41,893 nucleotides of DNA from Alphaproteobacteria bacterium (GTDB taxonomy: Bacteria > Pseudomonadota > Alphaproteobacteria > Sphingomonadales > JAKSBY01), in NCBI GenBank assembly GCA_021774625.1, contig JAJFIV010000020.1, forward strand, positions 1 to 41,893, read 5' to 3'. The notes under the pieces were generated by a model. It did not search any database. It saw only the letters and a list, made by a program, of their open reading frames with translations, and was not told where the DNA came from. Position 1 is the first letter of the stretch, and each line of letters starts with the position of its first letter. Shown here one piece after another: positions 1 through 9,657 of this stretch. A program made the translations under genes and the position numbers.

Positions 1-139
1 AATGGTGATGCCGGGCGACAATATCTCGATGGAGGTCGAACTGATCGCCCCGATCGCCATGGATGAAGGCCTCAGATTCGCCATCCGCGAAGGCGGCCGC
101 ACCGTCGGCGCCGGCGTCGTCGCTAAAATTATTAAGTAA
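1..139 (+). CDS. tuf: Elongation factor Tu, C-terminal end (partial)
   Basis: The first 45 codons in the window (frame starting at base 2) are the end of EF-Tu, the GTPase that carries aminoacyl-tRNA to the ribosome. The segment belongs to beta-barrel domain 3 and contains the hallmark stretches [25 protein letters not shown] and the terminal GVVAKIIK before a TAA stop. The gene body lies outside the window. It sits 40 bp upstream of rpsJ with no terminator between them, the common bacterial order in which tuf ends the str operon and leads into the S10 operon. Read-through into rpsJ is therefore likely but inferred. Confidence 0.97.
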   Translation, partial: MVMPGDNISMEVELIAPIAMDEGLRFAIREGGRTVGAGVVAKIIK

Positions 140-179
140 CTAGGGAAAGCGCGGCGCTTCGCACGCAAAAGGATCGGTC

Positions 180-494
180 ATGGAAACGCAAAATATTCGC
201 ATCCGCCTGAAGGCTTTCGATTTTCGAATTCTGGATCAGGCAACCGGCGAAATCGCCAATACGGCGAAGCGCACGGGTGCGCTTGTCCGTGGTCCGATTC
301 CGCTGCCGACCCAGATCGAAAAATATACGGTCAACCGGTCGCCGCATGTCGATAAGAAGTCCCGCGAACAGTTCGAAATCCGCACTCACAAGCGGCTTCT
401 GGACATTGTTGACCCGACGCCCCAGACCGTGGATGCGCTGATGAAGCTGGATCTGGCGGCGGGCGTGAATGTTGAAATCAAGCTGCAAGGATAG
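180..494 (+). CDS. rpsJ: 30S ribosomal protein S10
   Basis: S10 (104 residues, usual length 102-105) is a small-subunit head protein that also serves as NusE in transcription antitermination. Recognisable blocks are [13 protein letters not shown] near the N-terminus, [17 protein letters not shown] in the middle, and [18 protein letters not shown] then [17 protein letters not shown] toward the end. The ATG at 180 follows an AAGGA Shine-Dalgarno. One small oddity is Phe in FDFRILD, where most S10 proteins have His (FDHR). It is the first gene of the S10 operon; rplC starts 6 bp after its stop. Confidence 0.98.
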   Translation: METQNIRIRLKAFDFRILDQATGEIANTAKRTGALVRGPIPLPTQIEKYTVNRSPHVDKKSREQFEIRTHKRLLDIVDPTPQTVDALMKLDLAAGVNVEIKLQG

Positions 495-500
495 CATCAG

Positions 501-1274
501 ATGCGTACAGGTTTGATTGCAAAAAAAGCCGGCATGAGCCGCGTGTTTACCGACGACGGGAGGAATATTCCGGTGACGGTGCTGCATGTGGACGGTTGCC
601 AGGTGGTGGCGCAACGCACCAGGGAAAAGGACGGTTATACCGCTTTGCAGCTTGGCGCCGGCGTGGCGAAAGTGAAAAATGTCACCAAGCCGCAGCGCGG
701 ACATTTCGCGAAAGCCGAAGTGGAGCCGAAACGCAAAGTAGCCGAATTCCGGGTTTCCGACGATGCGCTGGTGGATGTGGGGGCGGAATTGACCGCCGAT
801 CACTTTATCCCCGGGCAGTATGTGGATGTTGCCGGCATTTCGATCGGCAAGGGCTTTGCCGGCGGCATGAAGCGCTGGAATTTCGCCGGCCTTCGGGCAT
901 CGCATGGTGTGTCCATTTCGCATCGCTCGCACGGTTCGACCGGTCAGTGTCAGGATCCGGGCAAGGTGTTCAAAGGCAAGAAAATGGCCGGGCATATGGG
1001 CGCCAGCCGGATCACGGCGCAGAATCTTGAAATCATCGAAACAAATGCCGATGACGGCCTGATCCTGGTCAAGGGATCCATACCGGGGCCGAAAGACAGC
1101 TGGGTGATGATTGCGGACGCCGTTAAAAAAGCGCTGCCGGACGGTGTGCCGATGCCGGCCGCGGTAAAGGCGGTTGCCAAAGCCGATGCGCCGAAAGCGG
1201 AAGCCGCAGCGGATGGCGCAGAAAAGAATGAAGCGACAGATGCACCGGCCGACGGCATGGAAAATAAGGAATAA
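501..1274 (+). CDS. rplC: 50S ribosomal protein L3 with extended C-terminal tail
   Basis: L3 is an early assembly protein of the large subunit that reaches toward the peptidyl transferase centre. The core is clear: [13 protein letters not shown] at the start, [13 protein letters not shown], then [16 protein letters not shown] and [15 protein letters not shown]. At 257 residues it is about 45 longer than E. coli L3 (209). The surplus is an Ala/Lys/Glu-rich, low-complexity tail from about residue 212 to the end. Such tails occur in other alphaproteobacterial L3 proteins and are probably disordered. The TAA stop abuts the rplD start region, so translation is probably coupled. Confidence 0.98.
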   Translation: MRTGLIAKKAGMSRVFTDDGRNIPVTVLHVDGCQVVAQRTREKDGYTALQLGAGVAKVKNVTKPQRGHFAKAEVEPKRKVAEFRVSDDALVDVGAELTADHFIPGQYVDVAGISIGKGFAGGMKRWNFAGLRASHGVSISHRSHGSTGQCQDPGKVFKGKKMAGHMGASRITAQNLEIIETNADDGLILVKGSIPGPKDSWVMIADAVKKALPDGVPMPAAVKAVAKADAPKAEAAADGAEKNEATDAPADGMENKE

Positions 1275-1279
1275 TGGCG

Positions 1280-1900
1280 ATGAAAGCGGACATATTAACG
1301 CTGGATGCCAAGAAGGCAGGCACGGTTGACCTGAATGAGGAAATTTTCGGCCTGCCGCCCCGTGCCGATATTCTGCATCGCGTTGTGAACTGGCAGCTGG
1401 CCAAGCGCCGGGCTGGCACCCATGCGGTGAAATTCCGCTCTGACGTCAAGGCGACCGGCATGAAAATGTACAAGCAGAAGGGCACGGGCCGGGCACGTCA
1501 TAGCACGTCCAAGGTCAATCTGTTTCGGGGCGGCGGCCGGGCATTCGGCCCCATCGTTCGCGATCATTCCTTCAGTCTGCCGAAGAAAATCCGCGCCCTT
1601 GGCCTGAAAACGGCGTTGTCGGCAAAACAGGCGGACGGCAAGCTGGTGGTTGTTGATACGGCAGAGCTTGGGGACGCAAAAACGTCGGCCATCATCGCAA
1701 AATTGGAAAAACTCGGCATCAAATCCGCCCTCTTCATCGATGGCGCGGCCGTCAATGAGAATTTCAAGCGGGCCATTTCCAACATTCCCAATGTGGATGT
1801 GCTGCCGAGCCGGGGAGCCAATGTTTATGACATTCTGCGCCGTGACACATTGGTGCTGACCAAAGCCGCCGTTGAGGCGCTTGGGGAGAGACTGAAATGA
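1280..1900 (+). CDS. rplD: 50S ribosomal protein L4
   Basis: L4 (206 residues) binds 23S rRNA early in assembly and lines the exit tunnel; in E. coli it also represses the S10 operon. Typical segments are [19 protein letters not shown], the loop [13 protein letters not shown] and RGGGRAFGP. Two in-frame ATGs exist, at 1274 and 1280. I chose 1280 because the AAGGA at 1266-1270 is only 3 bases from the first ATG but 9 from the second, and homologues begin near this MK. No S10-type leader hairpin could be recognised upstream of rpsJ, so L4-mediated attenuation is not supported here. Confidence 0.96.
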   Translation: MKADILTLDAKKAGTVDLNEEIFGLPPRADILHRVVNWQLAKRRAGTHAVKFRSDVKATGMKMYKQKGTGRARHSTSKVNLFRGGGRAFGPIVRDHSFSLPKKIRALGLKTALSAKQADGKLVVVDTAELGDAKTSAIIAKLEKLGIKSALFIDGAAVNENFKRAISNIPNVDVLPSRGANVYDILRRDTLVLTKAAVEALGERLK

Positions 1901-2190
1901 GTGCGCTGAAATATTACGATATCCTGCATTCGCCGGTAATCACCGAAAAGGCGACGCTGGGGGCAGAGAATAACCAGGTGACCTTCCGGGTTGCCATTAA
2001 CGCCACCAAACCTGAAATCAAGGCGGCCGTTGAAGGCCTCTTTCAGGTCAAGGTCAAGGCGGTCAATACGCTCCGCCAGCAAGGCAAGGTCAAGCGGTTC
2101 CGCGGTATCAAGGGCCGCCGCGCAGAAGTGAAGAAAGCGATCGTGACGCTTGAGGACGGTCAGTCCATCGACGTGACGACGGGGATTTAA
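1897..2190 (+). CDS. rplW: 50S ribosomal protein L23
   Basis: L23 (97 residues) sits at the tunnel exit and is the docking site for trigger factor and SRP. The N-terminal [14 protein letters not shown] and the central [17 protein letters not shown] match the family, followed by the basic loop [19 protein letters not shown]. The start overlaps the rplD stop as ATGA (1897-1900), and the stop lies 2 bp before rplB, so it is embedded in a translationally coupled series. Confidence 0.97.
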   Translation: MSALKYYDILHSPVITEKATLGAENNQVTFRVAINATKPEIKAAVEGLFQVKVKAVNTLRQQGKVKRFRGIKGRRAEVKKAIVTLEDGQSIDVTTGI

Positions 2191-2192
2191 TT

Positions 2193-3017
2193 ATGGCACT
2201 GAAAAGCTACAAACCGGTATCGCCCGGCCAGCGCGGCCTGGTTTTGGTTGATCGTTCCAGGCTCTGGAAAGGGAAGCCGGTCAAGGCATTGACCGAGGGT
2301 CTCTCCAAGACCGGCGGGCGCAACAATAACGGCCATATCACGCTGCGCGCCAGAGGCGGCGGACACAAACGGTCCTACCGCAAGATTGATTTCAAGCGGC
2401 AGAAATGGGATATGGAAGGCACAATCGAGCGGCTGGAATATGATCCCAACCGTACCGGCTTTATTGCCCTGGTGAAATACAGCGATGGCGAGCAGGCCTA
2501 TATTCTGGCGCCACAGCGCCTGAATGAAGGCGATAAAATCATCGCCGGTGAAAAGGTTGATGTGAAGCCCGGGAACGCCATGCCGCTTTATAATATTCCC
2601 ATCGGCACCATCGTCCATAATGTGGAAATGAAAAAGGGTAAGGGCGGCCAGATTGCCCGCTCCGCCGGCACCTATGTACAGCTTGTCGGCCGCGATTCCG
2701 GTTATGCCATTCTGCGCCTGTCTTCCGGCGAACAGCGGCTGGTCCGTGCGGAATGCATGGCGACCATCGGCGCCGTATCCAATCCGGATCATCAGAATAT
2801 TACACTGGCGAAGGCGGGACGGTCGCGCTGGCTGGGGCGGCGCCCGATTGTGCGCGGCATCGCCAAAAACCCGGTTGACCATCCGAATGGCGGCCGGACC
2901 AAAGGCGGCAAGCACTGGGCAACACCGTGGGGCAAGCCGACTAAGGGCAAGAAGACCCGGTCCAACAAGTCCACCGGCAAGTATATTGTCCGTTCCCGTC
3001 ACCAGAAGAAGAGGTAG
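2193..3017 (+). CDS. rplB: 50S ribosomal protein L2
   Basis: L2 (274 residues, E. coli 273) is needed for subunit association and peptidyl transferase activity. It shows the RNA-binding N-terminal half with [19 protein letters not shown], the central domain with [20 protein letters not shown], and the C-terminal segment [14 protein letters not shown] carrying the conserved His near the catalytic centre. The tail [19 protein letters not shown] is strongly basic as expected. It lies between rplW and rpsS with gaps of 2 and 9 bp. Confidence 0.98.
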   Translation: MALKSYKPVSPGQRGLVLVDRSRLWKGKPVKALTEGLSKTGGRNNNGHITLRARGGGHKRSYRKIDFKRQKWDMEGTIERLEYDPNRTGFIALVKYSDGEQAYILAPQRLNEGDKIIAGEKVDVKPGNAMPLYNIPIGTIVHNVEMKKGKGGQIARSAGTYVQLVGRDSGYAILRLSSGEQRLVRAECMATIGAVSNPDHQNITLAKAGRSRWLGRRPIVRGIAKNPVDHPNGGRTKGGKHWATPWGKPTKGKKTRSNKSTGKYIVRSRHQKKR

Positions 3018-3026
3018 GAAACAATC

Positions 3027-3305
3027 ATGGCTCGTTCAGTTTGGAAAGGTCCGTTTGTCGATATGTATCTCCTCAAGAAGGCGGAGACGGCGCAGGATTC
3101 CGGCAGCAAGTCGCCGATTAAGACCTGGTCGCGGCGCTCGACAATTATGCCGCAATTCGTCGGCCTCACCTTCAATGTCTATAACGGGCGGAAGTTTGTT
3201 CCGGTCTATGTGACGGAGGATATGGTGGGCCATAAACTGGGTGAATTTTCGCCGACGCGGACCTATTGGGGCCACACGGCGGACAAGAAATCAGCAAGAG
3301 GGTAA
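3027..3305 (+). CDS. rpsS: 30S ribosomal protein S19
   Basis: S19 (92 residues, normal length) forms a head complex with S13 next to the decoding-site tRNAs. Diagnostic blocks are [32 protein letters not shown], and the C-terminal [16 protein letters not shown] good AGGAA ribosome binding site lies just upstream (about 3016-3020). The next gene, rplV, starts 2 bp after the stop. Confidence 0.98.
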   Translation: MARSVWKGPFVDMYLLKKAETAQDSGSKSPIKTWSRRSTIMPQFVGLTFNVYNGRKFVPVYVTEDMVGHKLGEFSPTRTYWGHTADKKSARG

Positions 3306-3307
3306 TT

Positions 3308-3688
3308 GTGGGCAAGAAATCAACTCCACGCCGCTTGGGCGATAATGAAGCTGTTGCGACAGCGACCATTATGCGCGGCTCGCCGCAAAAGCTGAACCTG
3401 GTTGCCGGGCTGATCCGCGGCATGAAGGCCGAGCAGGCGGTGAATGCGCTGACGTTTAATCGCCGGCGGGTGTCGGAAGACGTCAAGAAGGTTCTGCAGT
3501 CGGCCATCGCCAATGCGGAAAATAATCACAGCCTGGATGTCGATCAACTGATCGTATCCGAGGCGAGTGTGGGCAAAGGCCTGGTTATGAAACGGTTCCG
3601 GGCGCGCGCCCGCGGACGTGTCGGAAAGATCAGAAAGCCGTTCAGCCGGCTTCGGATTGTCGTCCGTGAAGTTGAGGAGACCGCCTAA
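3308..3688 (+). CDS. rplV: 50S ribosomal protein L22 (GTG start)
   Basis: L22 (126 residues) lines the exit tunnel opposite L4; its beta-hairpin loop is where macrolide resistance changes occur. The family blocks [30 protein letters not shown] and [16 protein letters not shown] are all present. The open frame extends upstream to an ATG at 3266 inside rpsS, but homologues begin at a short basic peptide. The GTG at 3308, preceded by an AGAGGG-type ribosome binding site and giving a normal length, is the likely start. The stop overlaps the rpsC start as TAATG. Confidence 0.95.
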   Translation: MGKKSTPRRLGDNEAVATATIMRGSPQKLNLVAGLIRGMKAEQAVNALTFNRRRVSEDVKKVLQSAIANAENNHSLDVDQLIVSEASVGKGLVMKRFRARARGRVGKIRKPFSRLRIVVREVEETA

Positions 3689-4389
3689 TGGGGCAGAAAG
3701 TCAATCCGATCGGGCTCCGGCTCGGTATTAACAGGACCTGGGATTCCCGCTGGTATGCAGACAGCAAGGATTTTGGCGACCTGTTGCATGAAGATTTGAG
3801 GATCCGCGCCTATCTGGAGAAGGAACTGAAACAGGCGGCGATCAGTAAAGTGGTGATTGAACGTCCGGCGAAAAAAGCGCGTGTGACCATTTATTCGGCG
3901 CGCCCCGGTGTGATCATCGGTAAAAAGGGCGCCGATATTGAGCGGCTGCGCAAGAAGATTGCCGGGATGACGGCGAGTGATGTCAGCCTCAATATTGTCG
4001 AAATCCGCAAGCCGGAAATCGATGCCAGGCTGATTGCCGATAATATCGCGCAGCAGCTGGAGCGCCGGGTGGCTTTCCGCCGCGCCATGAAGCGGGCGGT
4101 TCAGTCCGCCATGCGGCTGGGCGCAGAAGGAATCCGGATCAATTGCGGCGGCCGTCTCGGCGGCGCTGAAATTGCGCGGATGGAATGGTACCGCGAAGGC
4201 CGGGTGCCTTTGCATACGCTGCGCGCCGATATCGATTACGGCGAAGCGGAAGCGATGACGGCCTATGGGATTTGCGGCATCAAGGTGTGGGTCTTCAAGG
4301 GCGAGATCATGGCCCATGATCCCATGGCCCAGGACCGCAGAGCACAGGAATTGCAAACGAGCGGCGTGGCCGCGCGCCCCAACCGCTGA
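3688..4389 (+). CDS. rpsC: 30S ribosomal protein S3
   Basis: S3 (233 residues, same as E. coli) guards the mRNA entry channel and contributes helicase activity. It starts with the invariant [13 protein letters not shown], has a type II KH domain with the GXXG-type loop [11 protein letters not shown] (about residues 75-85), and a C-terminal domain with [11 protein letters not shown] and [13 protein letters not shown]. The final 25 residues are variable. It overlaps rplV by one base and is followed by a 39-bp gap to rplP. Confidence 0.98.
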   Translation: MGQKVNPIGLRLGINRTWDSRWYADSKDFGDLLHEDLRIRAYLEKELKQAAISKVVIERPAKKARVTIYSARPGVIIGKKGADIERLRKKIAGMTASDVSLNIVEIRKPEIDARLIADNIAQQLERRVAFRRAMKRAVQSAMRLGAEGIRINCGGRLGGAEIARMEWYREGRVPLHTLRADIDYGEAEAMTAYGICGIKVWVFKGEIMAHDPMAQDRRAQELQTSGVAARPNR

Positions 4390-4428
4390 CGCGGGCCGGG
4401 TGAAGAGGACGATTGAAGGCGTAAAATT

Positions 4429-4848
4429 ATGCTTCAACCGAAGAAAACAAAATTCCGCAAGGCTCATAAGGGCCGCATCCATGGCATGGCCAAGGGCGGA
4501 AGTGATTTAAGCTTTGGCTCTTTTGGGCTGAAAGCGACGGAACCCGGCCGCATCACCGCGCGCCAGATCGAGGCCGCGCGCCGGGCTCTGACGCGGCACA
4601 TCAAGCGCGCCGGCAAGGTCTGGATCCGGATTTTCCCCGACGTGCCGGTCAGTAAAAAGCCGACCGAAGTCCGGATGGGCAAAGGAAAGGGCTCGCCGGA
4701 ATATTGGATGTGCCGCGTGAAGCCGGGACGGATCATGTTTGAGCTTGATGGCGTTCCCAGCGAGCTTGCCAAAGAGGCTTTTGAACTTGCATCGGCCAAA
4801 CTGCCGATAGCAACCCGGTTTGTCCGGCGGCTGGGCGAAAAGGATTAA
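4429..4848 (+). CDS. rplP: 50S ribosomal protein L16
   Basis: L16 (139 residues, E. coli 136) helps position tRNA in the A and P sites. It begins [16 protein letters not shown] and contains the conserved loop [20 protein letters not shown], whose Arg is the residue hydroxylated by YcfD-type oxygenases in E. coli (established for that organism, not shown here). Only 3 bp separate its stop from the rpmC start. Confidence 0.98.
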   Translation: MLQPKKTKFRKAHKGRIHGMAKGGSDLSFGSFGLKATEPGRITARQIEAARRALTRHIKRAGKVWIRIFPDVPVSKKPTEVRMGKGKGSPEYWMCRVKPGRIMFELDGVPSELAKEAFELASAKLPIATRFVRRLGEKD

Positions 4849-4851
4849 GCG

Positions 4852-5067
4852 ATGAAAGTGACGGATTTGCGGACACAGACACCGGATGAACTGATAGAAA
4901 ACCTTCTTCAGCTTAAGAAGGAACAGTTTAATCTGCGGTTTCAGCAGGCCTCGGGCCAGCTTGAGAATACCGCGCGCAAGCGTCAGGTTCGCCGCGATAT
5001 TGCAAAAATTCAGACGGTGATGGCGGAGCGAAATCGCGCCGAAGCCGCTGCGGAAGCGAAAGGTTAA
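4852..5067 (+). CDS. rpmC: 50S ribosomal protein L29
   Basis: L29 (71 residues) is a two-helix protein at the tunnel exit beside L23. The family pattern is visible as [21 protein letters not shown] followed by [20 protein letters not shown]. The last dozen residues form an Ala/Glu-rich tail slightly longer than E. coli L29 (63). It is tightly packed between rplP and rpsQ. Confidence 0.96.
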   Translation: MKVTDLRTQTPDELIENLLQLKKEQFNLRFQQASGQLENTARKRQVRRDIAKIQTVMAERNRAEAAAEAKG

Positions 5068-5072
5068 GGAAG

Positions 5073-5309
5073 ATGCCGAAGCGTATTTTGCAGGGCACTG
5101 TGGTGAGCGACAAAACCGACAAGACCGTCGTTGTTTTGGTTGAGCGGCGCATCAAGCATCCTTTGTTGAACAAGGTGATGCGGCGCTCGAAAAAGTTTCA
5201 TGCCCATGATGAGGCCAACAGTTACAAAATTGGCGATCTGGTACGGATTCAGGAATGCCGGCCCATTTCGAAAACCAAATCATGGCGGGTGATCGAGGCT
5301 GTCTCCTGA
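5073..5309 (+). CDS. rpsQ: 30S ribosomal protein S17
   Basis: S17 (78 residues) is an OB-fold primary 16S rRNA-binding protein. [21 protein letters not shown] and the segment [35 protein letters not shown] are typical (quoted here in part by their positions 1-21 and 33-68). The stop codon lies inside a strong potential hairpin (5298-5320, listed separately). This gene conventionally ends the S10 operon; the 53-bp gap to rplN is the largest spacing in this part of the cluster. Confidence 0.97.
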   Translation: MPKRILQGTVVSDKTDKTVVVLVERRIKHPLLNKVMRRSKKFHAHDEANSYKIGDLVRIQECRPISKTKSWRVIEAVS

Positions 5310-5320
5310 AAGGGGACAGC
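5298..5320 (+). other. Hairpin spanning the rpsQ stop codon
   Basis: A 10-bp inverted repeat (GCTGTCTCCT at 5298-5307, AGGGGACAGC at 5311-5320, one G-U wobble) closes on a 3-base loop that holds the last two bases of the rpsQ TGA. No T-tract follows, so it is not a standard rho-independent terminator. It lies at the classical S10/spc operon boundary and could be an RNA processing or stability element or a ribosomal-protein binding site. The function is inferred; the structure is read directly. Confidence 0.55.
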
Positions 5321-5362
5321 AACGGTTTGAAGTTGAATATTAAGTAGGTTGGGGATAGGCCC

Positions 5363-5731
5363 ATGATCCAGATGCAATCAAACCTTGACGTGGCGGATAA
5401 TTCCGGCGCCAAGAAAGTGCAATGCATTAAGGTGCTCGGCGGTTCCAAACGGAAAACCGCCGGGGTCGGCGATATTATCGTTGTCAGCATTAAGGAAGCC
5501 ATTCCCCGCGGACGCGTGAAAAAAGGCGACGTGCACCGGGCGGTGATTGTCCGCACGGCCAAGGAAGTGCGCCGCAATGATGGAACGGCGATCCGTTTTG
5601 ACCGCAATGCGGCGGTTCTGATCAATAAGCAGAACGAACCGATCGGAACCCGGATCTTTGGACCGGTGGTTCGGGAGCTGCGCGCCAAGCAGCATATGAA
5701 GATTATCTCGCTTGCGCCGGAGGTGCTGTAA
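5363..5731 (+). CDS. rplN: 50S ribosomal protein L14
   Basis: L14 (122 residues, normal length) lies at the subunit interface, contacting 16S rRNA bridge B8, and is the target of the silencing factor RsfS. The start [19 protein letters not shown] and later segments [17 protein letters not shown] and [13 protein letters not shown] match the family. In E. coli this is the first gene of the spc operon. No convincing promoter is visible in the upstream 53 bp, so it may be co-transcribed with the S10 genes. The stop overlaps the rplX start as TAATG. Confidence 0.98.
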   Translation: MIQMQSNLDVADNSGAKKVQCIKVLGGSKRKTAGVGDIIVVSIKEAIPRGRVKKGDVHRAVIVRTAKEVRRNDGTAIRFDRNAAVLINKQNEPIGTRIFGPVVRELRAKQHMKIISLAPEVL

Positions 5732-6054
5732 TGGCCCAGAAACTGAAGCTGAAAAAAGGCGATAAAGTCATTGTGACCGCTGGCCGCGATAAGGGCAAGC
5801 GGGGCGAGATTTTAAAAATGCTGCGGACGCAGAATAAAGCGCTTGTCGGCGGTGTCAATGTTGTGAAACGCCACACCAAAGCCAGCCAGGCGGGCCCGGG
5901 CGGGATTAATACCAAGGAGCTCCCGATCGCGATCTCCAATATCGCCATAGAGGATCCGAAGGACGGCAAGCCGACCCGGGTTGGTTTCAAGGAATTGAAG
6001 GACGGCCGCAAAGTACGCTTTGCCAAGCGGTCGGGAGAAGTGATCGATGTCTGA
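5731..6054 (+). CDS. rplX: 50S ribosomal protein L24
   Basis: L24 (107 residues) is an assembly-initiating large-subunit protein with an N-terminal KOW motif. The motif is visible as [20 protein letters not shown] (residues 4-23), followed by [12 protein letters not shown]. Lengths near 105 are usual. The gene overlaps rplN by one base and rplE by 8 bases, a sign of tight translational coupling. Confidence 0.97.
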   Translation: MAQKLKLKKGDKVIVTAGRDKGKRGEILKMLRTQNKALVGGVNVVKRHTKASQAGPGGINTKELPIAISNIAIEDPKDGKPTRVGFKELKDGRKVRFAKRSGEVIDV

Positions 6055-6604
6055 AAAAAAATATCAGCCGCGGCTTAAAACCCACTATGAAAAGTCGGTT
6101 CGCGAGGAAATGATGAAGGAGTTCGAGTATAAGAACGCCCTTCAGGTTCCCAGGCTTGAAAAAATCGTCATCAATATGGGTGTCGGTGAAGCCGCGCAGG
6201 ATTCGAAAAAGATCAAGAAGGCGGAAGATGAGCTGGCCATTATCAGCGGTCAGAAGCCTGTCATCACCAAAGCCCGGACATCCATCGCCGGTTTCAAACT
6301 GCGTGAAGGGGTGCCGATTGGTGTGAAGGTGACGCTCCGCAAGGACCGCATGTATGAATTTCTCGACCGTCTGGTAACGGTCGCGCTGCCCCGGGTTCGC
6401 GATTTTCGCGGGGTCAAGCCCAAGAGCTTTGATGGCCGGGGCAATTATGCCCTTGGTCTGAAGGAACAGATTGTTTTCCCGGAAATCAGTTATGACGATG
6501 TCGATGAAGTCCGGGGAATGGATATCATTATCTGCACGACGGCAGGGACCGATCAGGAAGCGAAGTCGCTGCTTGCCAAGTTCCAGATGCCGTTCAGAAA
6601 CTAA
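6047..6604 (+). CDS. rplE: 50S ribosomal protein L5
   Basis: L5 (185 residues) is part of the central protuberance and carries 5S rRNA together with L18 and L25. Conserved segments include [40 protein letters not shown] and [17 protein letters not shown] near the end. The start falls 8 bases inside rplX. A 31-bp gap separates it from rpsN. Confidence 0.98.
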   Translation: MSEKKYQPRLKTHYEKSVREEMMKEFEYKNALQVPRLEKIVINMGVGEAAQDSKKIKKAEDELAIISGQKPVITKARTSIAGFKLREGVPIGVKVTLRKDRMYEFLDRLVTVALPRVRDFRGVKPKSFDGRGNYALGLKEQIVFPEISYDDVDEVRGMDIIICTTAGTDQEAKSLLAKFQMPFRN

Positions 6605-6635
6605 CCGGTCTTAGGGACCTGCGGAGAAAGAAGAT

Positions 6636-6941
6636 ATGGCTAAGACAAGCGCCATCGAAAAAAACAAAAGACGGATACGGCTTGCCGAGAAATATTCGGC
6701 AAAACGGGCCGCGCTGAAGGCGCTCGCCAATGACCGGTCGCTTCCCGAAGAGGACCGCTTTATGGCGCGGTTAAAGCTGGCGGAACTGCCCCGCAATTCG
6801 TCGCCGACCCGGGTGCGCAATCGTTGCGAAATTACAGGCCGCCCGCGGGCTTATTACCGGAAATTCAAGATGTCTCGTATCGCGCTTCGGGATTTTGCCT
6901 CGGACGGCAAAATACCCGGTGTTGTGAAGTCGAGTTGGTAA
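6636..6941 (+). CDS. rpsN: 30S ribosomal protein S14 (zinc-free type)
   Basis: S14 (101 residues) is a head protein near the aminoacyl site. This is the long, C-minus form: it lacks the paired CXXC zinc ligands of the short S14, with only one Cys in the typical RCEITGRPR segment. Other marks are the Lys/Arg-rich N-terminus and [20 protein letters not shown] near the C-terminus. Being the sole S14 in the cluster, it is presumably the constitutive copy. Confidence 0.97.
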   Translation: MAKTSAIEKNKRRIRLAEKYSAKRAALKALANDRSLPEEDRFMARLKLAELPRNSSPTRVRNRCEITGRPRAYYRKFKMSRIALRDFASDGKIPGVVKSSW

Positions 6942-6955
6942 AGGAGAAGATTTAA

Positions 6956-7354
6956 ATGTCCATGTCTGATCCTCTCGGCGATATGCTGACCCGCATCCGC
7001 AACGGCCTGCAGGCCCGCAAGGATGTGATTGTTGCGCCGGCTTCGAAGAACCGTCAGCGGGTCCTCGATGTGCTGGAGCGCGAAGGCTATATTCGCGGTT
7101 ACGAAAGAACCGATCTGGAAGGTGGCAAGGCCGATTTTCAGATCATGCTGAAATATCATGACGGTGATCCGGTGATCCGCAGTATTTCCCGTGTTTCCAC
7201 GCCGGGCCGCCGGGTTTATTCATCGGTCAGGGATTTGCCGCGTATTCAAAACGGTCTTGGAATTTCAATCGTTTCAACGCCCAAGGGCGTGCTGTCCGAT
7301 GCCGAGGCGCGGGAAGCCAATGTGGGCGGTGAAGTTTTGTGCACCGTATTTTAA
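6956..7354 (+). CDS. rpsH: 30S ribosomal protein S8
   Basis: S8 (132 residues) organises the central domain of 16S rRNA and in E. coli represses the spc operon by binding its mRNA. It starts [17 protein letters not shown] and ends with [19 protein letters not shown] and GGEVLCTVF, all typical. The first of two nearby ATGs (6956) is preferred because the GGAG at 6943-6946 is 9 bases upstream; the second is 15 away. Whether the autoregulatory S8 site exists here was not established. Confidence 0.98.
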   Translation: MSMSDPLGDMLTRIRNGLQARKDVIVAPASKNRQRVLDVLEREGYIRGYERTDLEGGKADFQIMLKYHDGDPVIRSISRVSTPGRRVYSSVRDLPRIQNGLGISIVSTPKGVLSDAEAREANVGGEVLCTVF

Positions 7355-7378
7355 TGGCGTTGGGTTTGAGGAAGAATT

Positions 7379-7912
7379 ATGTCGCGAATTGGTAAAAAAC
7401 CGATTGAAATGCCGCAAGGTGTGACGGTTGATCTGAGCGGAGCGACGCTTGCGGTCAAGGGACCGAAGGGCGAGCTTTCCATGTCGGTGATGGAGGATGT
7501 CAATCTGACGGTGGACGGCAATGTCATCACGGTGGAGCCGCGGGCCAATAGTAAAAAGGCGCGCTCCATGTGGGGCATGCAGCGGACGCTGGTCAGCAAT
7601 CTGGTGGAAGGGGTGGCCAATGGTTTTCAGCGCAGGCTGGAAATTAACGGCGTTGGCTACCGGGCCGCCGCGCGGGGCAATGTGCTTAATCTGCAGCTTG
7701 GCTACAGCCATGATATCGATTTCCCTATTCCCGACGGAATCAAGGTGGAAACGCCGGATCAGACCACTGTTCTGATCAGTGGTATTGATAAACAGAAGGT
7801 TGGGCAGGTAGCGGCGAAAATCCGCGAATTCCGTAAGCCGGAACCCTATAAGGGCAAAGGCGTGAAATATGCGGAGGAATATATTTTCCGCAAAGAAGGT
7901 AAGAAGAAGTAG
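7379..7912 (+). CDS. rplF: 50S ribosomal protein L6
   Basis: L6 (177 residues, as in E. coli) has two similar RNA-binding folds and sits near the GTPase-associated centre. [15 protein letters not shown] opens the protein and the second domain ends with the invariant [23 protein letters not shown] ribosome binding site precedes the ATG. It is separated from rplR by 8 bp. Confidence 0.98.
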   Translation: MSRIGKKPIEMPQGVTVDLSGATLAVKGPKGELSMSVMEDVNLTVDGNVITVEPRANSKKARSMWGMQRTLVSNLVEGVANGFQRRLEINGVGYRAAARGNVLNLQLGYSHDIDFPIPDGIKVETPDQTTVLISGIDKQKVGQVAAKIREFRKPEPYKGKGVKYAEEYIFRKEGKKK

Positions 7913-7920
7913 GGAACATC

Positions 7921-8277
7921 ATGGCTTCTGGTCAATTTAAATTTCAGCGGCGCCGGCAACGCAACCGCTTTCAGATCCGCCAAAAAAGCAGCGGGCGCGC
8001 CCGTCTGTCCATTCACCGGTCTTCACGGCACATTTACGCCCAGATCATTGACGACAGCAAGGGGGTGACCCTGGCCGCCGCATCCACACTGGATGAAGGG
8101 CTCAGGAAAAATTCCGGCTGCAATAAAGATGCGGCGTCTGCGGTCGGCAAACTGGTCGCCGAACGGGCGGTCAAAGCCGGTGTGAAGCAGGTTGTCTTTG
8201 ACCGTGGCGGCTATATTTATCATGGCCGGGTCAAGGCTTTGGCGGATGCCGCACGCGAAGGTGGTTTGGAATTCTAA
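7921..8277 (+). CDS. rplR: 50S ribosomal protein L18
   Basis: L18 (118 residues) binds 5S rRNA in the central protuberance. The pattern [20 protein letters not shown] followed by [38 protein letters not shown] (residues 81-118, including the [12 protein letters not shown] signature) is diagnostic. A 33-bp gap leads to rpsE. Confidence 0.98.
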   Translation: MASGQFKFQRRRQRNRFQIRQKSSGRARLSIHRSSRHIYAQIIDDSKGVTLAAASTLDEGLRKNSGCNKDAASAVGKLVAERAVKAGVKQVVFDRGGYIYHGRVKALADAAREGGLEF

Positions 8278-8310
8278 AGTTTCGGCTTATTTATAGATCG
8301 AGAAAAGTTT

Positions 8311-8880
8311 ATGGCACGCAATAACACTCAGCACCGCGAAGACAGCGACCTCATTGAAAAGCTGGTTCATATCAACCGGGTGGCCAAGGTTGTGAAAGGT
8401 GGCCGGCGGTTTGGTTTCGCGGCACTTGTCGTGGTCGGCGACCAGCGCGGCCGGGCCGGCTTCGGCCATGGCAAGGCGCGTGAGGTTCCGGAAGCAATCC
8501 GCAAGGCAACCGAAGCGGCCAAGAAAAAGATGGTCCGCGTCCCCCTGCGGGAAGGTCGGACGCTGCATCATGACGTGCATGGCCGGCATGGCGCCGGTAA
8601 AGTGCTGCTGCGCTCCGCCGGTCCCGGCACCGGCATCATTGCCGGCGGTCCGATGCGCGCCGTTTTTGAAAGCCTGGGTGTGCAGGACGTTGTGACAAAG
8701 TCTCTGGGTTCGGCCAATCCCTATAACATGGTCCGGGCGACCTTTGATGCGCTGCAAAGGCAGGTTTCCCCGCGCAACATTGCGGCAAAACGCGGCAAGA
8801 AAGTATCCGATATCGTTGCCCGCCGTTCAGATCAGGCGGCCCAGGCTGCCGAAGCTGAAGCGGCCAGTATTACGGAGTAA
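8311..8880 (+). CDS. rpsE: 30S ribosomal protein S5
   Basis: S5 (189 residues, about 20 more than E. coli) contributes to decoding fidelity and mRNA entry. The double-stranded RNA-binding-like N-terminal domain holds [17 protein letters not shown] and [20 protein letters not shown]. The C-terminal domain carries [19 protein letters not shown] and [15 protein letters not shown]. The additional residues are an Ala/Glu-rich C-terminal tail. Its stop overlaps an ATG (8880), but the likely rpmD start is six bases further on. Confidence 0.98.
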   Translation: MARNNTQHREDSDLIEKLVHINRVAKVVKGGRRFGFAALVVVGDQRGRAGFGHGKAREVPEAIRKATEAAKKKMVRVPLREGRTLHHDVHGRHGAGKVLLRSAGPGTGIIAGGPMRAVFESLGVQDVVTKSLGSANPYNMVRATFDALQRQVSPRNIAAKRGKKVSDIVARRSDQAAQAAEAEAASITE

Positions 8881-8885
8881 TGGAA

Positions 8886-9068
8886 ATGGCCAGCAAAACG
8901 ATCAAAGTAACACAGACCGGCAGCCCGATCAGGCGGCCCCAGGATCAGCGGGCCACTCTGGCCGGGCTCGGCCTGAATAAAATGCACCGCAGCCGTGAAC
9001 TTGAAGATACGCCTCAGGTCCGCGGGATGATTAAAAAAGTGGCTCATCTGGTTCGGGTCGAAGAATAA
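8886..9068 (+). CDS. rpmD: 50S ribosomal protein L30
   Basis: L30 (60 residues) is a small protein absent from some bacterial lineages. It shows [20 protein letters not shown] and [19 protein letters not shown] followed by [10 protein letters not shown]. Two in-frame ATGs are available, 8880 and 8886. The GGAG at 8874-8877 is 2 bases from the first and 8 from the second, and homologues start MASKT-like, so 8886 is preferred. Confidence 0.95.
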   Translation: MASKTIKVTQTGSPIRRPQDQRATLAGLGLNKMHRSRELEDTPQVRGMIKKVAHLVRVEE

Positions 9069-9107
9069 GGGTAACGGCGCCTTCATTGGCGCGCAGGATG
9101 AATGGCA

Positions 9108-9635
9108 ATGAAACTGAACAGTCTAAAAGATAATGCCGGCGCACGTAAAAACCGCACACGGGTTGGCCGCGGTATCGGTTCCGGCAAGGGCAAGACGGCG
9201 GGCCGCGGACACAAGGGCCAGAAAGCCCGTTCCGGCGCGGCGATCAAGGGATTTGAAGGCGGCCAGATGCCGATCCATATGCGATTGCCGAAGCGCGGTT
9301 TTAATTCCCGTTCCACCATCGCCTATGAGATTGTCAATCTCGGCATGGTGCAAAAGGCGATTGATGATGGCAAACTCGACGCCAAAAAGCCGGTGAATGA
9401 AGAAAGCCTGCGCGCGGCCGGGCTCGTCAATAAAACCCGCAGCGGGATCAGGCTGCTGGCCAAGGGCGAATGGAAAGCCAAGGCCAGTTTTGAAGTGACC
9501 GGGGCAAGCAAATCGGCGCTGGAAGCGGTTGAGAAGGCGGGCGGCAAAGTGACGCTTATTTCCACGGCGGCGGAAAAATCCGAAGCTCCGGAAAAAGCGA
9601 AAACCAAAAAGAAAGCCAAAAAAGATTCCAAATAG
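9108..9635 (+). CDS. rplO: 50S ribosomal protein L15
   Basis: L15 (175 residues) is a late-assembly large-subunit protein. The N-terminal extension is typical: [34 protein letters not shown], then [18 protein letters not shown]. The body contains [19 protein letters not shown]. It carries a Lys/Ala-rich tail of about 25 residues beyond the E. coli length (144). Start 9108 is favoured over the in-frame ATG at 9102 because AGGA (9095-9098) is 9 bases away rather than 3. secY starts 22 bp downstream. Confidence 0.96.
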   Translation: MKLNSLKDNAGARKNRTRVGRGIGSGKGKTAGRGHKGQKARSGAAIKGFEGGQMPIHMRLPKRGFNSRSTIAYEIVNLGMVQKAIDDGKLDAKKPVNEESLRAAGLVNKTRSGIRLLAKGEWKAKASFEVTGASKSALEAVEKAGGKVTLISTAAEKSEAPEKAKTKKKAKKDSK

Positions 9636-9657
9636 GAATCCGGTTGGAGCAATGTAA

